Assembly: GCF_025363195.1 (NCBI RefSeq)
Contig: NZ_JANYEK010000245.1
Location: 1 to 40,082, forward strand
Source: Sphingomonas sp.
Lineage (GTDB): Bacteria > Pseudomonadota > Alphaproteobacteria > Sphingomonadales > Sphingomonadaceae
DNA: 40,082 bases
Direction: 5' to 3'
The notes under the pieces were generated by a model. That model was given only the letters and a program-made list of their open reading frames with translations, had not been told where the DNA came from and made no database searches. Numbering within the stretch: the stretch's first letter is position 1; each line of letters opens with the position of its first letter. The translations under genes were made by a program, and so were the position numbers. Of this stretch, positions 1 through 7,900 are shown piece after piece.

Positions 1-197
1 GTGGCTGAAACGTCGCACTTTACGGCGGTTTGTGCGCAGCGCCTTCGTTTCGTCGCAACGCGTGTTGCACCGCACAACGTTCTGTGATGCCTTATGAATA
101 TCGCACGACACAGCGTTAAGCGTTGCGTTAACCAACTTGGCGCATGATCGGGCGGTTGAGACTCGTAGGTTCCACGACAACTGGGCGGGGTGACGAT

Positions 198-749
198 ATG
201 GCTTCCAGAATGAAACCGGCCAACGGGGCGATGTCCCTGGCGGAAATGAAGGAATTCGCGAGCTTTCCGGCGGCGACGCAGCGTTACGTTCGGCGCTCGC
301 TCGATATCGGATTGGACCGTGACGACGCCATGCTGCGCTGGTCGCGCGACGTGGTCGAGGCGGCCAGCATCCGCGCACAGGCGCGGCTTTACGAACGCCT
401 GCCCGATATCCGCGCCACGGTGCCGGACGATAGTGGGTTGGACGCAGTCGAGCCGTTTCTCGCGCCGCTGATGACCGTAACCGCGTTCGATCTGGGGCAG
501 GGGCGACTGACGACGTTTTCGGCGTATCGGTTTTTGTATGAGCGGCTGATCAGCGCGGATGTCCGCCCGTGGCTTCCCGCGGCGTTCTGCTCGTCCGCCG
601 CGCTGCCGCACCTGCACCCCGATTTGCGGCGCAAATTGCTGCAGTCGATCAGCGAGGCTGCGGCCACGGCGTCCGGCTGGTCGAACCGGGCTCCGGCGTT
701 CTTCCCGAAATGGGTGGAGAAGGTGGAGGCGACTGCGCTTCCACATTGA
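198..749 (+). CDS. Protein of unknown function (183 aa)
   Basis: I do not recognise the family. The protein looks soluble and mostly helical, with no signal peptide, membrane segment or cysteine motif. The start at 198 is chosen because a G-rich stretch (GGGCGGGG) lies about 7 bases upstream; an in-frame ATG at 144 would add 18 residues rich in Gly, Arg and Thr that do not look like the rest. The central part (about residues 100-150) is the most protein-like, with alternating aromatic and charged residues (SAYRFLYERL). It ends 9 bp before the stop of the convergent NUDIX gene, so the two genes meet tail to tail. The coding call rests on length, codon use and lack of a better frame; the function is unknown. 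Confidence 0.7.
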   Translation: MASRMKPANGAMSLAEMKEFASFPAATQRYVRRSLDIGLDRDDAMLRWSRDVVEAASIRAQARLYERLPDIRATVPDDSGLDAVEPFLAPLMTVTAFDLGQGRLTTFSAYRFLYERLISADVRPWLPAAFCSSAALPHLHPDLRRKLLQSISEAAATASGWSNRAPAFFPKWVEKVEATALPH

Positions 750-758
750 GGTCCAGGA

Positions 759-1517
759 TCAGCCGCGCGTCGCGCTCGTCATCGGCTCCGACGTCACCGG
801 ATAGCCGAGATCGTCCGGGATGCAGAGATGATCCGTGCCATCCCGCTGCTCGACCCACGGCGTCACTGCGCGAATTTCATGCTGCGCGGCGTCGGCGGCA
901 GCGTCTTCGAAGCTGGCGAAGCGCGCGAGCCGTTCGAGATTGCGCCGCGTGGGAAAGATGATGTGCACGGCACCGGCATCGGCATCGTCGAGCACCCCCT
1001 GCGCGCCGGACCAGCACAAGCGGACATTCTCGGTCGCATCGACTTCCGCTTCGGGCGCGTCGGCGGGCAGGCGGGCAAGATAGAACAGGGTATCGAAGAT
1101 CCGCATGTGCGCGTGCGCGGGTCGCCAACGGGCGAAGGGAATCAGCGCGGCGAGATCGAGGCTCAGCGCATGTTCGGCAAGCGCGTCGCCAAACGATGTT
1201 CCGGCATGGAGCGCCGCGCGCACGGTTGCGAGCGTCGCAGCATCCGGCACCGGCGTCAGGCCGATCGGCAGGCCGACTTCCTCCAGCGTCTCGCGGATCG
1301 CGGCGATGCGCGCGGCGGTGTCGGCATGGTCGCCACCAAACGCCTCTGCCAGTACATAGTCGCCGGGGTCGATCCGCCCGCCCGGGAACACCAGCGCACC
1401 TCCTGCAAACACCATCGCCTTGGCCCGCTCGACCAGTAACAATTCCGGGGGGCCCTCGGCGCGCTCCCGAAACAAGACGAGGGTGGCGGCGGGGATCGGG
1501 GTCGGTAGCTCGGTCAT
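759..1517 (-). CDS. NUDIX hydrolase, NUDT7/19-like
   Basis: Predicted hydrolase of nucleoside diphosphates linked to another moiety (CoA derivatives are typical for this subgroup). The 252-aa product shows FPGGRIDPGD at about residues 44-53 and RETLEEVG at 75-82. These are the two halves of the Nudix box, separated by a longer insertion than the classic spacing, as in NUDT7/NUDT19-like enzymes. The start at 1517 is fixed by a TCAT junction (ATGA on the coding strand): the upstream protease stop overlaps this start codon, so the gene is probably translationally coupled. The longer open frame reaching 1757 lies antisense-free inside the protease gene in another frame and reads as an Arg-rich shadow. 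The substrate cannot be told from sequence. Confidence 0.88.
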   Translation of the reverse strand: MTELPTPIPAATLVLFRERAEGPPELLLVERAKAMVFAGGALVFPGGRIDPGDYVLAEAFGGDHADTAARIAAIRETLEEVGLPIGLTPVPDAATLATVRAALHAGTSFGDALAEHALSLDLAALIPFARWRPAHAHMRIFDTLFYLARLPADAPEAEVDATENVRLCWSGAQGVLDDADAGAVHIIFPTRRNLERLARFASFEDAAADAAQHEIRAVTPWVEQRDGTDHLCIPDDLGYPVTSEPMTSATRG

Positions 1518-2851
1518 GGGGCCGATGTAGGTCGTGATAGGGGCGCTGGATAGGTGCCGTCGGGCGCGGCGCGCAGCAACGACCAGCCGACGGGCAGGTA
1601 ATCGACCGACATGTAGAAATAGAAGGCGCACGATCCGTCGCCGCGATAGCTGCCGCCCTTCAATATGCCGAACGCGGTGGTGCCGCTGAACACGGGCGAT
1701 CCGCTGTCGCCACCCTTGCAGGTCGGGCCCGAAACGGTGACCCAGGTCGGGAGGCATACGCCGCCGCAGATATCACCGGCAGGCGCGAAGTCGGTCAGTT
1801 CGACCACAGCGCAACTATAGCCGGTGCGCTCGCCGCGATGGCAGACGAAATCGCCCGCCCGGGTGCCGGCGCGGGTACGCTGGCCAGTGATCGGGCGGAG
1901 GCGGGTCTTCGCCGTGTCGCTATAGATCGCCGGGGCCAGCGGCTCGGTGCTGCCGTGGATCTGCACGTCGCGATAGCCCCAACCCCATTGGCCGAGGAAT
2001 TCGAGCGGCAAGTCGCCGCGCATCGGGTCGCGGTAATCCATCTTGTCGGGGCAATGCGCGGCGGTGGTGATCGCGGTCTGCGTGCCATTGCCGACGGTGA
2101 AGGCTGAGGTGCAGATATAGCGCTTGCCATCGACCGGGCTGACGCCCTCGACACGCCCGCCGCCCGCGATATCGAGGTTCCGGTCGGTCTGGTTGAGGAT
2201 GCGCAATTGCACCGGCACTTCGGCGATGGCTTCCAGCTTGGCCTTAAGGTCCACGCCGCCGCCGGGCAGGTCGGATCGCCCGATGATGATGACCAGTTCG
2301 CCGGTGCGTGGATCGAGCCCGATGCCAGGCGGACGGGGCAATGCCGCGCGGATGTCGCGCTGGTGCCAGGTCATCGCCCAGATCACGCGATCCCGCGTGA
2401 CGCGCGCGCCAGTGCGGAATGCGATCGGCACATTGAACCCGCCGGCGTCGAACGGCTTCTCGCGCACCGGCTGGTCGCCGACGAGGTACACGATGATGCG
2501 ATATTCCGGCGTATGTTCGATTGCGATGCCGGCGAGACGATCGCGGTATTTCTCCGCCAGTTCGTCGGTGATGGGGACGCTCAGTTCCTGCGCGGTCAGG
2601 CGGCGGGTGGCTTCTGCGATGGTGACGGAGAACTGCTTGGCATATTCGGCAGCATCCTGCGCCAGCGCATCGGCGGGGGTTTCCAGCTTTGACAAGGTCG
2701 ATGTGGGGGCAGGCGGCTGGGTTTGCGCATTCGTCGGCAAGCCCCAGGCCGCCACGATCAAGCTCATCACGCCGAACATCACCTTCCGCACAGGTCCCAT
2801 TACCAGCAGCGCGAAGCAGGCGCGTGTGTGGCCGCGCAATATCGTGATCAA
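1514..2851 (-). CDS. Secreted trypsin-like serine protease (S1 family)
   Basis: Predicted exported chymotrypsin-fold protease of 445 aa. The triad can be placed: His266 in TAAHC, a likely Asp295 in GYRDVQ, and Ser383 in KGGDSGSP. Cysteines flanking the His and Ser motifs (C248, C267, C337, C347, C362, C366, C378, C408) suggest disulfides, so it acts outside the cytoplasm. Residues about 50-230 form a long N-terminal region ahead of the protease domain, probably a propeptide. A hydrophobic stretch near residues 25-42 ending in AQT looks like a signal peptide; an in-frame ATG at 2800 (residue 18) would put that signal at the very N terminus and may be the true start. It overlaps the NUDIX start by 4 nt. 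Divergent from the DUF2721 gene. Confidence 0.85.
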   Translation of the reverse strand: MITILRGHTRACFALLVMGPVRKVMFGVMSLIVAAWGLPTNAQTQPPAPTSTLSKLETPADALAQDAAEYAKQFSVTIAEATRRLTAQELSVPITDELAEKYRDRLAGIAIEHTPEYRIIVYLVGDQPVREKPFDAGGFNVPIAFRTGARVTRDRVIWAMTWHQRDIRAALPRPPGIGLDPRTGELVIIIGRSDLPGGGVDLKAKLEAIAEVPVQLRILNQTDRNLDIAGGGRVEGVSPVDGKRYICTSAFTVGNGTQTAITTAAHCPDKMDYRDPMRGDLPLEFLGQWGWGYRDVQIHGSTEPLAPAIYSDTAKTRLRPITGQRTRAGTRAGDFVCHRGERTGYSCAVVELTDFAPAGDICGGVCLPTWVTVSGPTCKGGDSGSPVFSGTTAFGILKGGSYRGDGSCAFYFYMSVDYLPVGWSLLRAAPDGTYPAPLSRPTSAP

Positions 2852-2916
2852 CGGATCACCTTCCCCGCCAAACGCCGGGACTTTCGCGAAGGAACGATCT
2901 CGGGCAGATTGCGCTT

Positions 2917-3354
2917 ATGCCCGCCCAGACCCTCGATACCGCATCCCATGTCGTGCAACTCGCGCTGACACCGATCTTTCTGCTGGCCGGGCTGGCGCAA
3001 TTGCTCAACGTGTTCACGGCCAGGCTCGGCCGGATCGCGGATCGCGCATACCGCCTGACGCATTTCGTTGAGGCGGATCGGGCGGAGCTTCACCGGCTGA
3101 AGCTCCGGTCCCGGATTCTGGACGCGGCGGTGTTGCTTGCGCCATTGTCCGGCGGGCTGACTTGTTGCGCGGCGCTGACCATCTTCCTTGGCGCACTGCG
3201 CAACGCGAATGCCGGAGCTTTGTTATACGCGCTGTTCGGCGGAGCGCTTGTTTGCGCGGTCGCGGCCTTGGCAGCGTTTTCGATCGAGACGATATTGTCC
3301 GGGCGCGGCGTGCGCGCACAGTTTGTGGACGCAACCGATGCGCTCGACAAATAA
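2917..3354 (+). CDS. DUF2721 family membrane protein
   Basis: A 145-aa inner-membrane protein matching the DUF2721 pattern: an N-terminal segment LTPIFLLAGLAQLLNVFTAR followed directly by LGRIADRA, then two further membrane segments at about residues 70-95 and 97-122. The conserved N-terminal block LLNVFTARLGRI is characteristic of the family. No biochemical function is established for it. It lies 65 bp from the divergently transcribed protease, so both promoters must sit in that gap. It is the last host gene before the displaced tRNA fragment marking the left end of the integrated element, and its stop is only about 25 bp from the repeat. Confidence 0.85.
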   Translation: MPAQTLDTASHVVQLALTPIFLLAGLAQLLNVFTARLGRIADRAYRLTHFVEADRAELHRLKLRSRILDAAVLLAPLSGGLTCCAALTIFLGALRNANAGALLYALFGGALVCAVAALAAFSIETILSGRGVRAQFVDATDALDK

Positions 3355-3377
3355 GGATCGGCAAAACGCCGCTGGAG

Positions 3378-3429
3378 CGTGGTGGAGCTGAGCGGAATCG
3401 AACCGCTGGCCTCTGCAGTGCGATTGCAG
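3378..3429. repeat. Left attachment repeat (displaced tRNA-Ala 3' part)
   Basis: This 52-bp copy is identical to 9689-9740. It corresponds, on the minus strand, to the tRNA from the anticodon stem through the T arm and acceptor stem to CCA. It lacks the 5' half of the tRNA and is not a gene. Identity stops at 3430, where G replaces the C of the intact tRNA. Confidence 0.93.
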
Positions 3430-3509
3430 GGTTTTACCGTCCACCAGCGTCTATAGCTGCGAAATATCCCACATTTACGTGCTATACCGTTCCAATTTGT
3501 CCGGTTATG

Positions 3510-3531
3510 TTTTACAGGAGTTTTACAGGAC
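3510..3531 (+). repeat. Tandem 11-bp repeat before integrase, possible arm-type sites
   Basis: Two adjacent copies of TTTTACAGGA(G/C) lie between the left attachment repeat and the integrase start. Position and tandem layout fit integrase arm-type or excisionase binding sites; this is inference from layout only. Confidence 0.4.
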
Positions 3532-3560
3532 ATTTTCGGACTAAAGACGGGAGGCATTGG

Positions 3561-4721
3561 ATGGACCTTAGTCGCGTCACCGCACGGGGGGACTTGAAGT
3601 GTTTGGCCAAAGGAGAACCGCACTGGCAGCGGATCAAGCCGGGCTGCTATGTAGGGTTTGCGCCATCCGCAAAGGACGGTGAGGGAACGTGGCATGCGCG
3701 AGCCTATGATCCCGAAACGCGGCGCTATCGCAGAAAGGCTTTTGGCGCGTTTCCTGAGTTGCCCGGCAATGCCAAATTTGCAACGGCAAAGTTGCACGCT
3801 GAGCGTTTTTCGGAATTGGTGGAGTCCGGCGGGCACAGCGAAACCAAGATTGAAACAGTTGCGGACGCTTGCGCTGAATTTGCCAAGGGCCGACCTGAGG
3901 CAGCGGAACGCTTTCGGCGCTACGTAGACGCAGACCCCATTGCCAAGGTGAAGCTGGAGAAGCTGCGCCGCCGACATGTCAGGGAATGGCGCGAGCGGCT
4001 GGAAGCGCTGCCCGCTCTGGTAAGCCGCCGCAAGATCGGCGAGCCGATCCACCGGAAACGCGCCGCTTCCACCGTCAACCGCGACATGGCGGTTCTCCGG
4101 GCGGCGCTGGCCAAGGTGCTTTCGCCCGGCGCTCCGAATAGCGAGGCGGCATGGCAGGAAGCCTTGAAGGCCACCCCAAATGCCGATGGACGGCGCACCC
4201 TCTATCTTGATCGCGGCCAGCGGCGGAAGCTGCTCGAAAGCACCAACCCGGAGGCCGTGCCGTTCGTTCGCGCGATGTGTCTGCTACCCTTGCGCCCCGG
4301 CGCGCTGGCGGCACTTACGGCGGGGGACTTCGACAAGCGCACGGCGGAATTGACCATCGGCAAGGACAAGACGGGCAAGCCCCGCCGAATCCAGTTGCCC
4401 CTAGACGCGGCCAAGCTGCTTGCCGCTCAAGCGATGGACAAGTTGCCGGGCGCTGCGCTGTTCATGCGTGCCAACGGCAAGGCATGGAACAAGGATAGCT
4501 GGAAGCATCCCATTGCCGCCGCCGTCGCCGCTGCCGGGCTGCCGGGCGAAGCAACCGCCTATACGCTGCGCCACAGCACGATTACCGATCTCGTGAGCGC
4601 CGGGCTTCCCCTGCTTACCATCGCGCAAATTTCTGGCACCAGCGCCGAAATGATCGAGCGCCACTATGGGCACCTTGCAAGCGATGCGGCGGTGAAGGCG
4701 CTTGGGGAATTGGCGCTATGA
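3561..4721 (+). CDS. Tyrosine recombinase (integrase) of the tRNA-Ala element
   Basis: Site-specific recombinase expected to integrate and excise the element at the tRNA-Ala repeat. The 386-aa protein has an N-terminal arm/core-binding part and a C-terminal catalytic domain. Catalytic residues visible: Arg245 in LLPLRPGAL, Lys in the GKDKTGKPRR beta-hairpin, Arg337 in YTLRHS (box II, with Tyr where His is usual), and the nucleophile Tyr369 in ERHYGH. The start at 3561 is chosen because GGGAGG lies 6 bases upstream; the in-frame ATG at 3507 overlaps the 11-bp tandem repeat and lacks such a site. Its stop overlaps the next start (ATGA). Pointing inward from the attachment repeat is the usual integrase arrangement. 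Confidence 0.93.
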   Translation: MDLSRVTARGDLKCLAKGEPHWQRIKPGCYVGFAPSAKDGEGTWHARAYDPETRRYRRKAFGAFPELPGNAKFATAKLHAERFSELVESGGHSETKIETVADACAEFAKGRPEAAERFRRYVDADPIAKVKLEKLRRRHVREWRERLEALPALVSRRKIGEPIHRKRAASTVNRDMAVLRAALAKVLSPGAPNSEAAWQEALKATPNADGRRTLYLDRGQRRKLLESTNPEAVPFVRAMCLLPLRPGALAALTAGDFDKRTAELTIGKDKTGKPRRIQLPLDAAKLLAAQAMDKLPGAALFMRANGKAWNKDSWKHPIAAAVAAAGLPGEATAYTLRHSTITDLVSAGLPLLTIAQISGTSAEMIERHYGHLASDAAVKALGELAL

Positions 4722-4951
4722 GCAGCGTAATCTACGTAGAGGAAACGGCGGTTGAAGCCACCACGGGGCATATGCTGTTGACCTTCAAATCTGGCGGCGA
4801 TGCCCTCCGCTTCCACCTCCCCGCCCATGTCGCGCTAAGGTTTCGCCAAGCGGTAATGCAGGACGCTTGGCAGGTGTGTTGTGCGCCAGATGCAGCAGTT
4901 GTGAAACTCCAGCCAAAGCAAAATCGCCGTGCCAAAGCCAAGCCGGAATAA
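4718..4951 (+). CDS. Small unknown protein coupled to integrase
   Basis: A 77-aa protein whose start overlaps the integrase stop by 4 nt (ATGA), indicating translational coupling. It begins with a beta-rich part (SSVIYVEETAVEATTGHMLLTF) and ends in a basic tail (KQNRRAKAKPE), which would suit nucleic-acid contact. I do not recognise a family. Coupling to the integrase suggests a role in recombination or its control, but that is inference. Confidence 0.65.
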   Translation: MSSVIYVEETAVEATTGHMLLTFKSGGDALRFHLPAHVALRFRQAVMQDAWQVCCAPDAAVVKLQPKQNRRAKAKPE

Positions 4952-5432
4952 TGGGCACGGCGGCACCCGCGTTGGGGCGGGACGCCCACGCAAGTATGAC
5001 TTTTTGCGGATGATGACTGTAGGTCAGGATTGCGAGACGCGCTGGCGCAAAGAATCCATGCTGGCCGTAGAAGCGAGACTTTCCCGGCTTCCCCATGCTG
5101 ACAACATACGGGCGCTTCAGGAAGGCGCTCAAGCAATCCCGGTGTCACAACGCAGGGCTTGGCTCACAGGCGATGATTATAAGGATCACAAGGGCGACAT
5201 AGAGGCTTTTCTCCATGCTCGCGCTAGAACGCCCTTCGACGAAGAGACCGGCCGTTACATCGGCGTGGCTCCCCGTTTGGTCACAGTCTCGGCAAAGCCG
5301 CCAAGGGGCACTCGCAAACGGATCATTGGCGAAGTTGCGACTCTATCGGGGATGTCCGAATCGACGGTCGATAACCTTTGGCAAGCATATCGCCGCTTTG
5401 AACGAGAGTTGCAGGACCCCGCCGAAACTTGA
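4929..5432 (+). CDS. DNA-binding protein with GAGRP motif and C-terminal HTH
   Basis: The 167-aa protein starts with a basic, glycine-rich segment GGTRVGAGRPRKY (about residues 11-23), a motif common at the N terminus of phage small-terminase and related DNA-binding proteins. Near the C terminus, IIGEVATLSGMSESTVDNLW (about 131-150) fits a helix-turn-helix. The gene overlaps the preceding one by 23 nt and belongs to the same inward-reading cluster. No large terminase follows, so a DNA-packaging role has no partner here. A regulator of the element is the simpler reading. Function is inferred from motifs only. Confidence 0.65.
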   Translation: MPKPSRNNGHGGTRVGAGRPRKYDFLRMMTVGQDCETRWRKESMLAVEARLSRLPHADNIRALQEGAQAIPVSQRRAWLTGDDYKDHKGDIEAFLHARARTPFDEETGRYIGVAPRLVTVSAKPPRGTRKRIIGEVATLSGMSESTVDNLWQAYRRFERELQDPAET

Positions 5433-5523
5433 TTTTTAGGCGCTTCGATAAACGGCGAATCGGACAAGTCTAAACCCCTGGGTGTCCGCACTCATCGCGG
5501 CAAAACAGCACAGGGAATCGTCC

Positions 5524-5709
5524 ATGACAAAAGCATACGGCACAATGCCCGAGGCCGTGCAGTTTTCGGGCCTATCGCGCACCTCGATCTATGAGGCATT
5601 GAAGCGCGGCGATCTCTCTGCCCGTAAGGCCGGGCGGCGTACTCTGATCGCATTTGTCGATCTAGAAAATTATTTGGCCAGCCTCCCTACCTATCAGGCG
5701 GGGGCATGA
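5524..5709 (+). CDS. Excisionase/AlpA-like helix-turn-helix protein
   Basis: A 61-aa protein resembling the excisionase/MerR-type DNA-binding domain: a helix-turn-helix (AVQFSGLSRTSIYEALKRGD) followed by a wing-like basic stretch (LSARKAGRRTLIAFVDLENYL). Proteins of this size and fold direct element excision or activate integrase. The start at 5524 follows GGGAA about 6 bases upstream; an in-frame upstream ATG at 5482 lacks a site. Its stop lies in an ATGA that could also start the next frame at 5706. Location behind the integrase supports a Xis role, which is inference. Confidence 0.75.
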   Translation: MTKAYGTMPEAVQFSGLSRTSIYEALKRGDLSARKAGRRTLIAFVDLENYLASLPTYQAGA

Positions 5710-5712
5710 GCG

Positions 5713-5901
5713 ATGGAACCAAATATGCGAAACGCCGGGGACCATCCCGGCGTCTCACGCAATCAACTTGGCGGCTGGTTGCATTCTCCCTCTATCGCAT
5801 CGGAACGGCGGGCGCAAATGCTTGCCTCCCGTTTCTGCCTATCGCCGTGGATGGCGCGGGATATGGCGCGGCTCTGCTTTGGGGAGGGCTGCAATGACTG
5901 A
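5713..5901 (+). CDS. Small unknown protein (frame choice uncertain)
   Basis: Two overlapping frames are open here. I favour 5713-5901 (62 aa): a GGGGG site lies 8 bases upstream of its ATG, and its product has an amphipathic C-terminal pattern (LASRFCLSPWMARDMARLCF) that looks like a short helical protein with an LSP turn. The alternative, 5706-5897, has neat ATGA overlaps with both neighbours but a poor ribosome-site spacing. No family is recognised for either. Confidence 0.5.
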   Translation: MEPNMRNAGDHPGVSRNQLGGWLHSPSIASERRAQMLASRFCLSPWMARDMARLCFGEGCND

Positions 5902-6097
5902 GCGGCCTTTTCCCAACCATCGGCAGGCGGCGCTTGTGCTGCTTAACGGTGACCAACCGCTTACCCGAAAGGCTGGGCAATTTCTTGGACAACTTGCTGT
6001 TGATCCTACGCCCATGAGCGAAGCGCAGGCCGGGTGGCTTGGCAAGCTGTTGGAGCGCTCGGGATTGCCATCGGTAGCAGAGGGAGGTGCACAATGA
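5894..6097 (+). CDS. Small unknown protein (67 aa)
   Basis: The gene starts inside the end of the preceding frame and ends in an ATGA overlapping the next gene, so it sits in a tightly coupled series. The product is short and soluble, with a helical C-terminal half (MSEAQAGWLGKLLERSGLP). I do not recognise a family. The coding call rests on the overlapping gene layout and the ATG positions rather than on homology. Confidence 0.55.
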   Translation: MTERPFPNHRQAALVLLNGDQPLTRKAGQFLGQLAVDPTPMSEAQAGWLGKLLERSGLPSVAEGGAQ

Positions 6098-6384
6098 ACG
6101 CCTATCCCAATGCACCGGGGCACCGGAACGTGGATACGTCCGTCGCCGCCGCCGCTGCCCTCGCGCCCAAACTCGGTAGGCTGCAGCGTATGGCAGAGGC
6201 CGCAATTCGGGATGCTGGCACGCGCGGCCTTACCACCGACGAATTAGCAGCCCGGCTAAGCATGGACCGTTGGTCAATACAGCCGCGCACCAGCGAATTA
6301 AGGCGTAAAGGCCGCATCCGCGACAGTGGGCAGCGCAGGGCGAATTGCACTGGTAAGCTGGCCATTGTCTGGACTGCAGCGTGA
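6094..6384 (+). CDS. Winged-helix DNA-binding protein
   Basis: A 96-aa protein with a clear winged-helix pattern in its second half: AAIRDAGTRGLTTDELAARL, then MDRWSIQPRTSELRRKGRI as recognition helix, then a short wing ending in the C terminus. GGGAGG lies about 7 bases before the ATG. It overlaps its neighbours by 4 nt on both sides (ATGA at 6094 and GTGA at 6381). Small proteins like this are usual next to replication genes of phages and islands and may control the replication gene that follows; this role is inferred. Confidence 0.72.
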   Translation: MNAYPNAPGHRNVDTSVAAAAALAPKLGRLQRMAEAAIRDAGTRGLTTDELAARLSMDRWSIQPRTSELRRKGRIRDSGQRRANCTGKLAIVWTAA

Positions 6385-7205
6385 TCTCCGCCGCTATGCC
6401 CAAAACGCAGAATAGCGCCCGGCATGGCGGCGCTTTGAAACTTCACCGGAGGGCAACTTTCGGTGGAGTTTCAATCGCGCCGCGCCCACCGCAATCGCCC
6501 GCAAATCCGCCGATTGTCGTGACTGGCACAGGGTTTGCTATTAATTACCTTAACTCTGGTGTGGCAGCCCTTTCCACTAGCACCACTGGCAGAGGCGGAG
6601 CCCGCAACCATGCCGACCGGGAGAGCTATGCACTGACAGCGGCTCAAATTGGCCACCTGAGGGCCGCTGAGCGCCATGCTGAACAAATCGGGCTACCGCT
6701 CACCCGGATGATCTCGATCCACTGGCAGGCCGCTGGAGTGCCCTTGGCGGGCATGGCGAAGGCGACCGGGCACTTTACCGATCTCATGGCGAAGGCACTG
6801 GCCCGGCATGGCAGCGGGACGGCATGGCTCTGGACGCATGAAAATGCGCCCGGCAACCGCCACGACAAAGGCGGGCACTGTCATTTGCTGGCCCATGTTC
6901 CTGCCGATCTCGTGCCCGTCATCACGGCGCTGCAACGCGGGTGGCTGCGCCGGATCACCGGGCAGCCATATCGGGCGCGCGTGATCCATAGCGACCCGAT
7001 CGGGGGGCGGCTGGGGCTGGAAACCGGCAATCCGGATCTCCACGCAATAAATCTGGCGGCGGCGTTCGCCTATGTCCTGAAGGGGGCAGCCCCTGAAGCC
7101 GCCTCACGATTTGGCCTGGAGCTCTTGAAGCCGGGCGGGCGAGTGATCGGCAAGCGTTGCGGCACTTCTCAAAACATCGGCGCAAAGGCGCGCAAAGCGA
7201 GGTAA
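6381..7205 (+). CDS. Putative HUH-type replication endonuclease
   Basis: Probable initiator that nicks DNA to start rolling-circle replication of the element. In the 274-aa product, WLWTHEN (about 149-155) is followed by GGHCHLLAHVP with His166-Cys167-His168, fitting the HUH metal-binding motif, and by AYVLKG with Tyr231 and Lys234, fitting the YxxK nicking motif. The protein ends in a conserved-looking GKRCGTSQNIG block. The GTG start at 6381 overlaps the previous stop (GTGA), with an alternative ATG at 6396. Only one candidate catalytic Tyr is seen. The closest comparison I can make is with replication proteins of small phages and islands; a relaxase is possible, but no transfer genes are present. 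The assignment is from motifs alone. Confidence 0.65.
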   Translation: MISAAMPKTQNSARHGGALKLHRRATFGGVSIAPRPPQSPANPPIVVTGTGFAINYLNSGVAALSTSTTGRGGARNHADRESYALTAAQIGHLRAAERHAEQIGLPLTRMISIHWQAAGVPLAGMAKATGHFTDLMAKALARHGSGTAWLWTHENAPGNRHDKGGHCHLLAHVPADLVPVITALQRGWLRRITGQPYRARVIHSDPIGGRLGLETGNPDLHAINLAAAFAYVLKGAAPEAASRFGLELLKPGGRVIGKRCGTSQNIGAKARKAR

Positions 7206-7210
7206 TGATA

Positions 7211-7900
7211 ATGGCCACCCGCAAGAAACCCGCTGACTGCATAGAGCCAAACAACGCCTTGATAGTCGATCAAACCAAGGATGAAACCGGCGCGCAGGCG
7301 ATGGCACGCAAACTGCTGGAGCCGCATCTACGGCACGCGCTCACCGCATCGGCATTTGCCGGAAAAGTGCTTGGCGGCGATATTAAAGCGCCGGGCATCA
7401 TGGACTTTGTGGACCATGTGCAAAAGGCCGCCGGAAAAGCGGAGGCGGGCGACCTCGCCATCGCCAGCCGGTTGCTTGCATCACAGGCGATCACGCTGGA
7501 CGCGATGTTTACCGAGCTGGCCCGCCGTGCGGCCCTCAACATGGGGGAATATATAAATGCTGCCGAAAGCTACGGGCGGCTTGCGCTCAAGGCTCAAAGC
7601 AACTGCCGGGCGACGCTGGGGACGCTGGCGAAGCTGCACCAGCCACGCGAACAAACCGTGCGCCACGTCCATGTAAACGAGGGCGGGCAGGCCGTCATTG
7701 CCGATCAATTCCACCATCACACCGGGGGGCACCAAAATGCAGAATCCACCGAACAACCCTATGCAGCCGGAGCCGTCGCGGCTGGCAGCGGCTCCGCGAT
7801 GTTTGGCCAAGACGCGCAAGGGAACGGCTTGCCAATCCCCGGCGGTGAAAGGGAGCCCGCGCTGTCGGATGCACGGCGGCAAGGGAAGCGGTGCACCTGA
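7211..7900 (+). CDS. Unknown island protein with VNEGGQAV motif
   Basis: A 229-aa protein that follows the replication gene directly; ATG 7211 lies 8 bases after GAGG, while ATG 7205 overlaps the previous stop (TAATG). The middle is helical and Ala-rich (about residues 45-145), followed by VRHVHVNEGGQAVIADQF and a His-rich HHHTGGHQN. I recall this motif from uncharacterised proteins in alphaproteobacterial islands, without a known function. Its last 54 codons are read in a different frame from, and overlap, the next gene. The overlapped tail is low in complexity and rich in Gly, Ala and Arg, so it may simply follow from constraint on the other frame. Confidence 0.7.
   Translation: MATRKKPADCIEPNNALIVDQTKDETGAQAMARKLLEPHLRHALTASAFAGKVLGGDIKAPGIMDFVDHVQKAAGKAEAGDLAIASRLLASQAITLDAMFTELARRAALNMGEYINAAESYGRLALKAQSNCRATLGTLAKLHQPREQTVRHVHVNEGGQAVIADQFHHHTGGHQNAESTEQPYAAGAVAAGSGSAMFGQDAQGNGLPIPGGEREPALSDARRQGKRCT

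Noticed and set aside
116..134. CtrA box (TTAA-N7-TTAA) upstream of the first gene
   Set aside because: The spacing is 8, not 7, and only one half-site (TTAACCA) is good; not enough to call.
1..143. End of an upstream gene or a short leader peptide
   Set aside because: The short open frame from base 1 to 87 has no supporting pattern, and nothing else is visible in this stretch.
3378..3429. A second tRNA-Ala gene
   Set aside because: Only the part from the anticodon stem to CCA is present; the acceptor 5' strand and D arm are missing. It is the displaced attachment copy.
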